DNA from: Planctomycetota bacterium
GTDB lineage: Bacteria > Planctomycetota > GCA-002687715 > DRQF01
Direction of reading: 5' to 3'
Assembly: GCA_024275615.1 (NCBI GenBank)
Contig: JAJRYU010000141.1
Span: 1 to 14,078, forward strand
DNA: 14,078 nt
Shown here: positions 7,720-14,078 of the stretch, piece by piece
Numbering within the stretch: the stretch's first letter is position 1
How the letters are laid out: each line of letters starts with the position of its first letter
The notes under the pieces: model-generated
The model's database searches: none
What the model was told of the DNA's origin: nothing
The model's input: only the letters and a program-made list of their open reading frames with translations
Program-made: the position numbers and the translations under genes

Positions 7720-8349
7720 CTAGATGTTCTCGCGCGACATGAGCCACGCTCCGGCGAACAGAATGAATGCAGACAACAACATGATGCCACTGCGCTTTTC
7801 GGCAGCATACAAAGAACTCTGTCGAGCCTGAGCAGTCACTGTCGCCAACCTGGCTTTCGCCCGCAAGACTGCGATATCTTGCTCTGCTTCTTTTCGATCT
7901 TCTTTGGAGATCGAGTCGGCGATCTTGTCTATTTTTTCCTTGATGGTTTTCTTTTCGTCATCGCTATCTGCTGCGGCGAGATCGACTTTGAGCTCCAACC
8001 TCTCGCGTCCGCCAAGATCGCTCGCCTCTATCGCTTCGGCTTTCGCCTTGAGAGCGTCAACTTGGGGAAAGGCTCTTGAACTGCCCGCTGGGACGCCAAG
8101 ATAGCCCGAGACCGCCAATGCCACAGAGAGCGCCAACAACCACTTGGCATAGTCAACGACTGTCAGTTTCATTCGACCGAGCAAGAATCCGACCATGGGC
8201 ACAGCCACGGCCACTTGCAAAGCGATCCCCAAGGCAGCGAAGCCAAAGAATTCAACATTCCAAATGTAGGTCAGAAGAGCCAAGACCCCCGTGATCACAT
8301 ACAAAACCGTACCAACGACCAAGATCAACCGCCCCATTGCTTTGTCCAT
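7720..8349 (-). CDS. Four-helix membrane protein with central coiled coil, unknown function
   Basis: A 209-residue integral membrane protein of no family I recognise. Hydrophobic helices lie at about 7-28, 33-57, 68-86 and 188-204. Between the third and fourth is a charged, Ala/Lys/Glu/Asp-rich soluble stretch (about 95-182) with heptad-like spacing, likely a coiled-coil hairpin. Even helix number with a short N-terminus and Arg/Lys at 58-61 (GRMK) leaves orientation open. The start ATG at 8349 is preceded by GAGG at 8 bases, a good ribosome binding site. The gene stands alone between gaps of 176 and 181 bases, each holding inverted repeats, so it may be its own transcription unit. A structural or mechanosensing-like role could be imagined, but nothing in the sequence shows one. 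Confidence 0.82.
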   Translation of the reverse strand: MDKAMGRLILVVGTVLYVITGVLALLTYIWNVEFFGFAALGIALQVAVAVPMVGFLLGRMKLTVVDYAKWLLALSVALAVSGYLGVPAGSSRAFPQVDALKAKAEAIEASDLGGRERLELKVDLAAADSDDEKKTIKEKIDKIADSISKEDRKEAEQDIAVLRAKARLATVTAQARQSSLYAAEKRSGIMLLSAFILFAGAWLMSRENI

Positions 8350-8386
8350 TGTCTCATCCTCTTCTGTTTTTCACATCATCAGAAAG

Positions 8387-8402
8387 CCAGACAGCCGTCT
8401 GG
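8387..8402 (-). repeat. Short hairpin in leader of four-helix membrane protein
   Basis: CCAGAC at 8387-8392 and GTCTGG at 8397-8402 form a 6-bp stem with an AGCC loop, 38-53 bases upstream of the start codon at 8349. The position is suitable for a 5' UTR structure, but the stem is short. Confidence 0.3.
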
Positions 8403-8433
8403 AGTACTTTTCGATGTTTCAGTTTAACAAGCG

Positions 8434-8448
8434 AAGATCTGAGATCTT
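8434..8448. promoter_or_regulatory. Perfect 15-bp palindrome, possible operator
   Basis: AAGATCT-G-AGATCTT is a perfect palindrome with one central base, about 85-100 bases upstream of the gene starting at 8349. With only one central base it cannot fold well as RNA, so a dimeric DNA-binding protein is the more natural reading. No regulator gene is in the window, and I could not place confident -35/-10 boxes next to it. Confidence 0.3.
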
Positions 8449-8525
8449 GATGGAAATGAATCAATCGAATTGAGTTAACAAACCAAATCCTCATGTTTTC
8501 CCATCGTAGGCATCAGGACTTGCGG

Positions 8526-9065
8526 CTACCAGGTCCAGCTCCATGCTTCCCGCCACTCTGCGGAACCAACATCAAGGAGAAAGACGCCATAACCGCCACA
8601 CCGATCAGCAAGGTAGCCACTCACGGAGATTTCATTTTCGTTTGTGCCGACGTCGATTTCATCAACAACTCTGCCGTCCTTGGCAACAAGCTTCATACCG
8701 GTCAGTTCTCGAATCATGGACCCCTTGAGTGTGATCGTTACTCTCTCGCCAACTCGAAAAAAAACCGGCCGATAGACGGGCTCTCGGTCTCTTACTAATT
8801 CGAAGTAGGTTGTGCCGTCCTGGTTTGCCATAGAAACACCGGAGGTCGTCGGCAGGACCGATGTGCCCGTGAAAAATCCAGGGCGTTCTATAACACCTTG
8901 ACTCCTGCCCCAGACGTAAATGGGCTTTCGCAAGACCAACAGAGGGTCAGCCGCACCGTTCTGGGGATCATCAAAACTGCTTGCCACGATCACGACAAGA
9001 AAAGTCATCACAACAAGTACAAGATATCTGGTGTATTTTTTCTTACTTCTCTTCACGGGCTCCAA
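8526..9065 (-). CDS. Single-pass membrane protein with extracytoplasmic beta-rich domain
   Basis: A protein of up to 179 residues of no family I recognise. A very basic N-terminus (KRSKKKYTR) precedes one hydrophobic helix (about 13-29), typical of a signal anchor with the rest outside the cytoplasm. Residues 40-179 look beta-rich, with YVWGRSQ, VFFRVGERVTITLKG and a closing WREAWSWTW, in keeping with a small sandwich domain; there are no obvious catalytic residues. No ATG exists in the correct place: the frame opens after two stops at about 9090, with TTG at 9065 or GTG at 9056 as candidate starts. GGAG lies 3 bases before the GTG, and TTG has no clear site. Either start keeps the anchor. 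It follows the metzincin gene by 34 bases and is probably in its operon. Confidence 0.75.
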   Translation of the reverse strand: MEPVKRSKKKYTRYLVLVVMTFLVVIVASSFDDPQNGAADPLLVLRKPIYVWGRSQGVIERPGFFTGTSVLPTTSGVSMANQDGTTYFELVRDREPVYRPVFFRVGERVTITLKGSMIRELTGMKLVAKDGRVVDEIDVGTNENEISVSGYLADRCGGYGVFLLDVGSAEWREAWSWTW

Positions 9066-9099
9066 CTCGCACGCTGCGTTATTCAGGTCTCATCACTGG

Positions 9100-11550
9100 T
9101 CACTTTTGCTCGGCCATGCTGCCAATTGGCGATCCAGGTGGCACAGGGCGGGGCCCCACTCGTTTCAGCATTTCCGGATTGTTGAGCCACCTCTTGAGCA
9201 TCAGATTGTTAGCTTGATAAAAGTTTCGCCACATTCCCTTCTGCTTGGTTAAAAGACCTTCGTAGCAAATCGTCTGCAGGTTCGTGAGGAACGCTTTAGC
9301 GATTGTGCGCGCTTCCTCATTGGACTTCGAGTCGCCAGCCAAGGCTATCAGACGTTCAAGGACCAAAGTGGCAATTCTCCTTTGAATAACACCATCTTCG
9401 CCCTTGAGGTGTGTGCTCCCCCAAGTTGCTAGGAACACAGCTTCGCACAAATCTCTGAATCCAGGAGAGTCAGGATTCCTGGCATGCTGAGCGATGAGCC
9501 GCGCCGCGCGTTTTCTGTCAAAGAGCACAGCAAGGGCCAACGATGCAGCATTTCCTACTGGCCCCATGGAATCAAATGTCGCTCCTGTCGTATTCGCGAA
9601 AGTTTCCCGGCTTTTGCGGAATCCCGGTGGCCGCGGCGGGATTAAGTCTTGTACATGCTCAGGGATCTTCAGGAAGGAAGGAGTAAGTGTTGCGAGAATG
9701 GCATCCAGAGCTTGGCGTTGGCGATCTGGCGCAACACCATGCACGGCATCTTGCCCATCACCTCTGAAAGAGTAGGAAAAGTATTGACCGCCGATGAGTT
9801 TGCCTACGGCCCGAAGCTGGTAGCGATGGAGCAAGTAGACCGGTACCAAAACTTCTTCCAAGGTCGCCTGAGGGCGGCCGACGCGAATGTTCTTCATTGA
9901 GAATCGCTCAAGAACGTATTTCCTGACCCGCATGAGATGCTCAAGCTCGGCGACGGCATCCGCGCCGTTGTCCCACAAATTTCCATCGGGATGGGGAGTG
10001 CCGATCCCCCGCGCGTGAGAATCCGCGACATAGGAAAGTGACTCCATTGTCTTGTCTAAGATCTTCATTCGCTGAATGCCATCATCCCTACCTGGACCGA
10101 AGTCACTGTAGGCATAGCGAATAACCTGTTTGTCCCATTGACCGATCCCAACGCCGTAGGCGTCGCTCAAGTCGAGACTTCCCCCTGCTTTGAACTTGAT
10201 CAGAGGAAAGGGGTAGTCCATCACCGAAGTCCGTCCTTGTGTGCTGGCAGCGAAATTGTGTTCTAAGCCCAGAGTGTGGCCAACCTCGTGAGCTGCCAAT
10301 TGACGAATACGCGCCAAGGACATTTTGAGCATTTCGTCGGAAACATGCTCTCCTTCATAGGGCGCCAAGAGACCTTCGGCGATGAGATAGTCTTGACGAA
10401 CTCTCAAGGAACCTAGCGACACATGCCCCTTGATGATTTCTCCAGTGCGTGGATCGACCACAGACGCGCCATAGGACCAACCCCGGGTCGAGCGATGCAC
10501 CCACTGAATGACATTGAAACGTACATCCATGGGGTCGGCATCTTCAGGTAACAATTCCACCCGGAATGCTCCGCGATACCCAGCCGCTTCGAAAGCCTGG
10601 TTCCACCAACTTGCCCCTTCAATAAGGGCGCTTCTCACCGGCTCCGGGGCGCCACGATCAACGTAGTAGATGATGGGTTCTATTGCTGCGCTGAACTCTT
10701 GAGTTGGTTGCTTTCTTTTGAGGCGGTGGCGTACAGTAAATCGTACTTTCGGAGAATCACCAATCTTCGCGGCGTTGTCGACAAAACTCACGCTGTAGAG
10801 ACCCGCCCGCGCATCAAAGGGAAGTGGGGTATAGTCGTCATCAGGCAGGCGAATGAAAGAATGACGCATGTGGACCGTCACTGCGTTTGCATCGGGAGTC
10901 ACGGTCGGCAGTATCGGCCCTTTGGACTGCCCCACAAGAGTCACAATTGCTTCCATCTCACTATTATCGGGAAAGGCTAATGTGTGTGGCAAGAAAACCG
11001 CGGACCGCGTTTCGTCGACAATGTAGTCCCCTTCCCCGCTTGATTTCAGACGTGAAGCGATATTGTGAACGTCGCGCAGAAGAAAGTCCGTGGCATCCAC
11101 AAAGACCGCCCCATCCTTCTCAGCCCATTTTTCAAAACCCCAAATGATCGACTGGGCAAATGACTCCGTGCTGGCTCTCCGTTCAGCCAAGTCTTCGGTG
11201 CGCGCCCGGTAAGAGTGGTTTTTCTGGACTAAGAGGATTTTCGGACCCGACCTTTGAAACTCCACAAGTCGAGTTCCCCCAAGTTGACCGCGGTCCAGCC
11301 CCAAGTCATTGGAGCCGACACCATTTGGCAACGAAGATACGTAGAGGAAAGGTTCGTTGAACTGGCCGATTCTCAGAAACAGCCGCCCGCCTGTTTCATC
11401 CCAATACAGATCGAAGAACCCTGCCAACTTGTGGAAATCTTGTATCTCATCTAAGGCGGTCGACTTGGACGATGCCACTTCTGAAGGACTGCACACAGTG
11501 AGAGCCAACAATACCAGTAAAAAAGCGAGTATTGGAGTGAGCGATTTCAT
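9100..11550 (-). CDS. Exported zinc-dependent metzincin protease (DUF5117/DUF4953 type)
   Basis: An 816-residue exported endopeptidase-like protein. The signal peptide covers residues 1 to about 20 (MKSLTPILAFLLVLLALTVC). A Cys sits at position 20, but Val at -1 is a poor lipobox, so Sec cleavage or an atypical lipoprotein are both possible. The middle carries a textbook metzincin site, HEVGHTLGLEH at 421-431, with zinc ligands His421, His425 and His431 and catalytic Glu422. A Met-turn follows at SVMDY (Met444). The N-terminal half (about 40-290) is beta-rich, like DUF5117/DUF5118. The C-terminal region with IPPRPPGF and a helical tail matches DUF4953; length fits that family (about 800-850). 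The start ATG has GGAGG 4 bases upstream. The physiological substrate of this family is not established. The gene is divergent from the M1 aminopeptidase and followed closely by the small membrane protein. Confidence 0.93.
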   Translation of the reverse strand: MKSLTPILAFLLVLLALTVCSPSEVASSKSTALDEIQDFHKLAGFFDLYWDETGGRLFLRIGQFNEPFLYVSSLPNGVGSNDLGLDRGQLGGTRLVEFQRSGPKILLVQKNHSYRARTEDLAERRASTESFAQSIIWGFEKWAEKDGAVFVDATDFLLRDVHNIASRLKSSGEGDYIVDETRSAVFLPHTLAFPDNSEMEAIVTLVGQSKGPILPTVTPDANAVTVHMRHSFIRLPDDDYTPLPFDARAGLYSVSFVDNAAKIGDSPKVRFTVRHRLKRKQPTQEFSAAIEPIIYYVDRGAPEPVRSALIEGASWWNQAFEAAGYRGAFRVELLPEDADPMDVRFNVIQWVHRSTRGWSYGASVVDPRTGEIIKGHVSLGSLRVRQDYLIAEGLLAPYEGEHVSDEMLKMSLARIRQLAAHEVGHTLGLEHNFAASTQGRTSVMDYPFPLIKFKAGGSLDLSDAYGVGIGQWDKQVIRYAYSDFGPGRDDGIQRMKILDKTMESLSYVADSHARGIGTPHPDGNLWDNGADAVAELEHLMRVRKYVLERFSMKNIRVGRPQATLEEVLVPVYLLHRYQLRAVGKLIGGQYFSYSFRGDGQDAVHGVAPDRQRQALDAILATLTPSFLKIPEHVQDLIPPRPPGFRKSRETFANTTGATFDSMGPVGNAASLALAVLFDRKRAARLIAQHARNPDSPGFRDLCEAVFLATWGSTHLKGEDGVIQRRIATLVLERLIALAGDSKSNEEARTIAKAFLTNLQTICYEGLLTKQKGMWRNFYQANNLMLKRWLNNPEMLKRVGPRPVPPGSPIGSMAEQK

Positions 11551-11754
11551 CTTGCCTCCAGGTCCTTTGAGTTTCAGGCACAGGTCTCAGCATCGTCATC
11601 AGGTTTGAGGCAAAGTCGTCCCCAGATTGCGATCAACCACCTTGAGAATACCATAGAGCAATTCGGTCGACTCGGGCAGATGAACCTCATTCCGGAAAAT
11701 TTTTGCTCTTCTTCATCTTTCGTCAGAGCATATCCTCGCCAAGATCGGTCGGAA

Positions 11755-11783
11755 TTGGCGACAGAGCGCCGACATGCTACCCT
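11755..11783 (+). promoter_or_regulatory. Probable sigma-70-type promoter of M1 aminopeptidase
   Basis: TTGGCG (11755-11760) and TACCCT (11778-11783) are separated by 17 bases. TGC just before the -10 box makes it an extended -10 element. Transcription would start near 11790, giving a leader of about 24 bases to the ATG at 11814. This also argues against the longer reading frame that begins at 11703, upstream of the promoter. Confidence 0.5.
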
Positions 11784-11813
11784 CCGCTTCCTTCACTCGG
11801 AGAATTGGGCGTC

Positions 11814-13463
11814 ATGCAAAGCCACAAGTTTGTTCTATGTTTTCTGATCCTCTTCTTTCTTGCCCCTGTCCCCGTCGCCAGGGCGCAATCGGACAAACGT
11901 CTGCGTCAACAAGAACTTCGCGGCAGTATCACCCCAGAACGTTCGTGGTGGGATCTACAGCACTACGAACTTTCACTGCAAGTGTTTCCCGACAGCAAGT
12001 CGATAAAAGGCTCCAATCGGATCACATTCAAAACACTCACGGCAGGCAAGAAACTGCAACTCGATCTTCAGGCGCCGCTTTCAATAACTCAGGTCCGTTT
12101 TGGCAAGAACAATCTCAGGTTCGTCCGAGAAGGAAATGTCTACTGGATCTCGTTTCCAAAAACACTCCAACCCAAAACTGAAGTCCAGATCGACGTCTTC
12201 TTCTCAGGCAAACCCACAAGCAGCAGGAATCCACCTTGGAGCGGTGGTTTCTCCTGGAAGAAAGACAAACGGGGCGCCCCGTTTATCGCTACTACCTGTC
12301 AGGGTATCGGAGCGAGCATTTGGTGGCCGAATAAGGACCACGGGTACGACGAACCAGACCGGGGAATCACGATCAACGCCACGGTACCGGAACAACTCGT
12401 CGCCGTTGCCAACGGGCGCCTGAAGAAAGTGGCGAGCAACAAGAAGAACAAGACCAAGACATATCAATGGGTTGTGACCCACCCGATCAACAACTATGCG
12501 GTCAATCTCAATATCGGCGACTACGTCAACCTCGTCGGAAAATACCAAGGTGAGTTCGGAAAACTCGATGTTGGCTACTGGGTTCTTAGAGCCGATACCC
12601 AAAAAGCCAAAAGACAATTCATCGAGGCTCCTCGGACGCTCGAAGCCCTGGAGTATTGGTTTGGCAAGTATCCCTTCTACGAAGATAGCTACAAGTTGGT
12701 CCAAGTGCCCTATCTTGGCATGGAGCATCAAAGTTCAGTCACCTATGGCAATGGCTTCAAGAATGGCTATCGCGGATCCGATTTGAGTGGCACTGGCGTT
12801 GGTCTCAAATTCGACTTCATCATCGTTCATGAATCAGCTCACGAGTGGTTCGGCAACAACATTTCGATGAAAGATGCCGCCGACATGTGGATCCATGAGA
12901 GTTTCGCCAGTTACGCTGAAAGCCTCTTTGTTGAGTACTTTTTTACCCGCAAGGAAGCCGCTGACTACATCATTGGCACACGCAAGAATATCCGCAACAA
13001 TATCCCGATCATCGGCAAGTACGGCTTGAACAAGCAAGGCTCTGGCGACATGTATCCAAAAGGAGCAAACATGCTCCATACGCTGCGTCAGATCATCGAT
13101 AATGACATAATTTGGCGGCGTATTCTCAGAGGTTTGAATTCTAAGTTCTGGCACAAGACAGTGACTACGCAACAAGTAGAAGACTACATCTCTGCCGAGT
13201 CAGGAATCGAATTGGGGAAATTCTTCGACCAGTACCTTCGGACGACGAAGATCCCTATTCTCCGCTATCGGATCCAAGGGAAGACCCTGACGTATCACTT
13301 CGAAAACGTAGTCGCCGGATTCTCCGTCCCTGTGAGAGTACGCGTCAACCACAAGACGATCTTGTTGAGACCGACGAAGGATCGTCTTACGTACAGAAAC
13401 CAGCGACTCATCAAGTCCTTCGTTTTGGAACGCCACTACTACATGGAAACAAGGTCGAATTGA
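11814..13463 (+). CDS. Exported M1 family zinc aminopeptidase
   Basis: A 549-residue metallo-aminopeptidase that removes N-terminal residues from peptides, exported by a signal peptide (MQSHKFVLCFLILFFLAPVP then VARA|QS, cleavage near 24). M1 hallmarks are all present: the exopeptidase loop GMEHQ at 302-306 (usual GAMEN, here with His for Asn-type variation); HESAHEW with zinc ligands His339 and His343 and catalytic Glu340; third ligand Glu362 in the IHESFASYAES motif, at the standard 18-residue spacing; and proton-donor candidate Tyr414. The N-terminal saddle domain shows CQGIGASIWWP and NGRL. The protein ends after a short beta domain, with no large helical C-terminal domain, as in the shorter bacterial M1 enzymes. 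I chose ATG 11814 because it begins the signal peptide; GGAG lies 11 bases upstream and a promoter lies at 11755-11783. The stop codon sits inside the terminator-like hairpin. Confidence 0.94.
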   Translation: MQSHKFVLCFLILFFLAPVPVARAQSDKRLRQQELRGSITPERSWWDLQHYELSLQVFPDSKSIKGSNRITFKTLTAGKKLQLDLQAPLSITQVRFGKNNLRFVREGNVYWISFPKTLQPKTEVQIDVFFSGKPTSSRNPPWSGGFSWKKDKRGAPFIATTCQGIGASIWWPNKDHGYDEPDRGITINATVPEQLVAVANGRLKKVASNKKNKTKTYQWVVTHPINNYAVNLNIGDYVNLVGKYQGEFGKLDVGYWVLRADTQKAKRQFIEAPRTLEALEYWFGKYPFYEDSYKLVQVPYLGMEHQSSVTYGNGFKNGYRGSDLSGTGVGLKFDFIIVHESAHEWFGNNISMKDAADMWIHESFASYAESLFVEYFFTRKEAADYIIGTRKNIRNNIPIIGKYGLNKQGSGDMYPKGANMLHTLRQIIDNDIIWRRILRGLNSKFWHKTVTTQQVEDYISAESGIELGKFFDQYLRTTKIPILRYRIQGKTLTYHFENVVAGFSVPVRVRVNHKTILLRPTKDRLTYRNQRLIKSFVLERHYYMETRSN

Positions 13464-13479
13464 GACCAATTCGACCTTG
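13450..13479. terminator. Perfect hairpin between convergent genes
   Basis: CAAGGTCGAATTG (13450-13462) pairs perfectly with CAATTCGACCTTG (13467-13479), a 13-bp stem with a 4-base loop. It covers the last codons and stop of the M1 gene and lies 25 bases beyond the flotillin stop on the other strand, so it could serve both as a bidirectional terminator. U-tracts are poor: GTTTCC on the minus strand, and GCTGGTTCTTC on the plus strand. Confidence 0.65.
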
Positions 13480-13503
13480 CTGGTTCTTCACTAATCAACC
13501 TGT

Positions 13504-14078
13504 CTACGAATTTGTTTCGGGAGGCAAGTTTTTCTTTTTCTTATTCTGCTTTTTCGAATCCACGGGTCTTGTCTCAAGATCAGGATTCGGCGGCATCGCG
13601 CCTACAGTGTCTTCAGCATCCTCTGCGGCGACGGGTGTCGTGCTCGCGGCGACGTCCGATGGGCCTTTTTCTGTGTCAACGAGTTTGCCAAGGTATTCTG
13701 GCATCTCCACACCACCAATGGACTTCATCACATCAAGAAGTGGCGGAATGGAGCCTCCCAAGCTTTGCAAAAACCCCGCAGCACCTCCTTTGCCTTCACC
13801 TTGACCACTGTCCCACACGGTGACCTTATCGAATTTGATGTTTTGAATCGCCTTTGACGCTTCTGCGGCAAGAGTATCGAGATGCTCCAACATCAGAAGC
13901 TGGAATGCCTCTTGCGGACCACCACACGCGGAAACGATCATTTTCAAACCTTCGCCTTTTCTGGCCAGCATTTCGTACTCGCCACGGGCTTCAGCTTCAA
14001 GTTTCTTGTAGACAGCTTCTGCCTCGCCTTCCGCTTGCCGTACCGCTGCCGTCGCTCTTGCATCCGCTTCAATCACAA
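13504..14078 (-). CDS. Flotillin family protein, C-terminal part
   Basis: The C-terminal 191 residues or so of a flotillin-like membrane scaffold; the N-terminal membrane anchor and SPFH domain lie beyond the right edge. Flotillins assemble into oligomers at the membrane and organise functional microdomains. Visible here are the end of the Ala/Glu-rich coiled coil (EADARATAAVRQAEGEAEAV), the Flot C-terminal segment including GGPQEAFQLLMLEHLDTLA, the typical IKFDKVTVWDSG followed by a Gly-rich run, and SIPPLLDVMKSIGGVEMPEYLG. After that comes a 60-residue low-complexity acidic tail ending in a Lys cluster (KKQNKKKK), longer than the short ends I expect in this family. The GTG at 14076 reads as an internal Val. 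It converges on the M1 gene with a hairpin between them. Confidence 0.9.
   Translation of the reverse strand, partial: VIEADARATAAVRQAEGEAEAVYKKLEAEARGEYEMLARKGEGLKMIVSACGGPQEAFQLLMLEHLDTLAAEASKAIQNIKFDKVTVWDSGQGEGKGGAAGFLQSLGGSIPPLLDVMKSIGGVEMPEYLGKLVDTEKGPSDVAASTTPVAAEDAEDTVGAMPPNPDLETRPVDSKKQNKKKKNLPPETNS

Noticed and set aside
9155..9240. Cys20 of the metzincin precursor as a lipoprotein site (coded near 11491-11493 on the minus strand), considered together with its neighbour's membrane anchor.
   Set aside because: Val at -1 does not fit the lipobox rule (Gly, Ala or Ser), so I left the export type open and did not call a lipoprotein.
11703..11813. N-terminal extension of 37 residues on the M1 aminopeptidase.
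   Set aside because: It would place the signal peptide internally and covers the likely promoter at 11755-11783.

Overview
This window looks like chromosomal DNA of a Gram-negative bacterium. The lineage cannot be fixed from sequence alone. GC content looks moderate. There are Sec signal peptides, one clear lipoprotein signal with Ser at +2, a flotillin, a DUF4953-type metzincin and an M1 aminopeptidase. That mix is found in Planctomycetota, Myxococcota-like and Bacteroidota lineages, among others. Shine-Dalgarno sequences are clear at some starts (GGAGGA before the gene starting at 7538) and weak at others. I see no tRNA, rRNA, CRISPR array, insertion sequence or phage gene.

Layout. A rightward gene for a secreted, helix-rich protein enters from the left edge (1-1674). 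It converges on a block of seven leftward genes (1810-11550). In transcription order these are: a secreted metzincin protease (11550-9100); a single-pass membrane protein (9065-8526); a four-helix membrane protein with a coiled coil (8349-7720); a cytoplasmic papain-like protease fused to an alpha/beta hydrolase (7538-5730); a protein built of degenerate helical repeats (5719-3920); a TPR-like lipoprotein (3920-3168); and an acyltransferase-3 membrane protein (2916-1810). A 263-base divergent intergenic region (11551-11813) with a recognisable sigma-70-type promoter separates this block from a rightward secreted M1 aminopeptidase (11814-13463). That gene ends in a perfect 13-bp hairpin and converges on the C-terminal part of a leftward flotillin gene, which runs off the right edge.

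How the genes may work together. The tightest unit is the protease-hydrolase / helical-repeat / lipoprotein trio: 10 bases separate the first two genes, and TGATG stop-start coupling joins the last two. It is the best candidate here for an undescribed system: a soluble two-enzyme protein, a large repeat scaffold and an envelope-anchored partner made from one message. The metzincin and the small membrane protein are 34 bases apart and probably co-transcribed. Three different peptidase families (C1, metzincin, M1) lie within 8 kb, two of them exported, so protein degradation or processing is a theme of the locus. Any functional link between the groups is inference.

No stretch over 300 bases lacks a gene. 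The larger gaps are 1675-1809 (nothing clear), 2917-3167 (a weak hairpin and a possible coding remnant), 7539-7719 and 8350-8525 (inverted repeats), and 11551-11813 (promoter).
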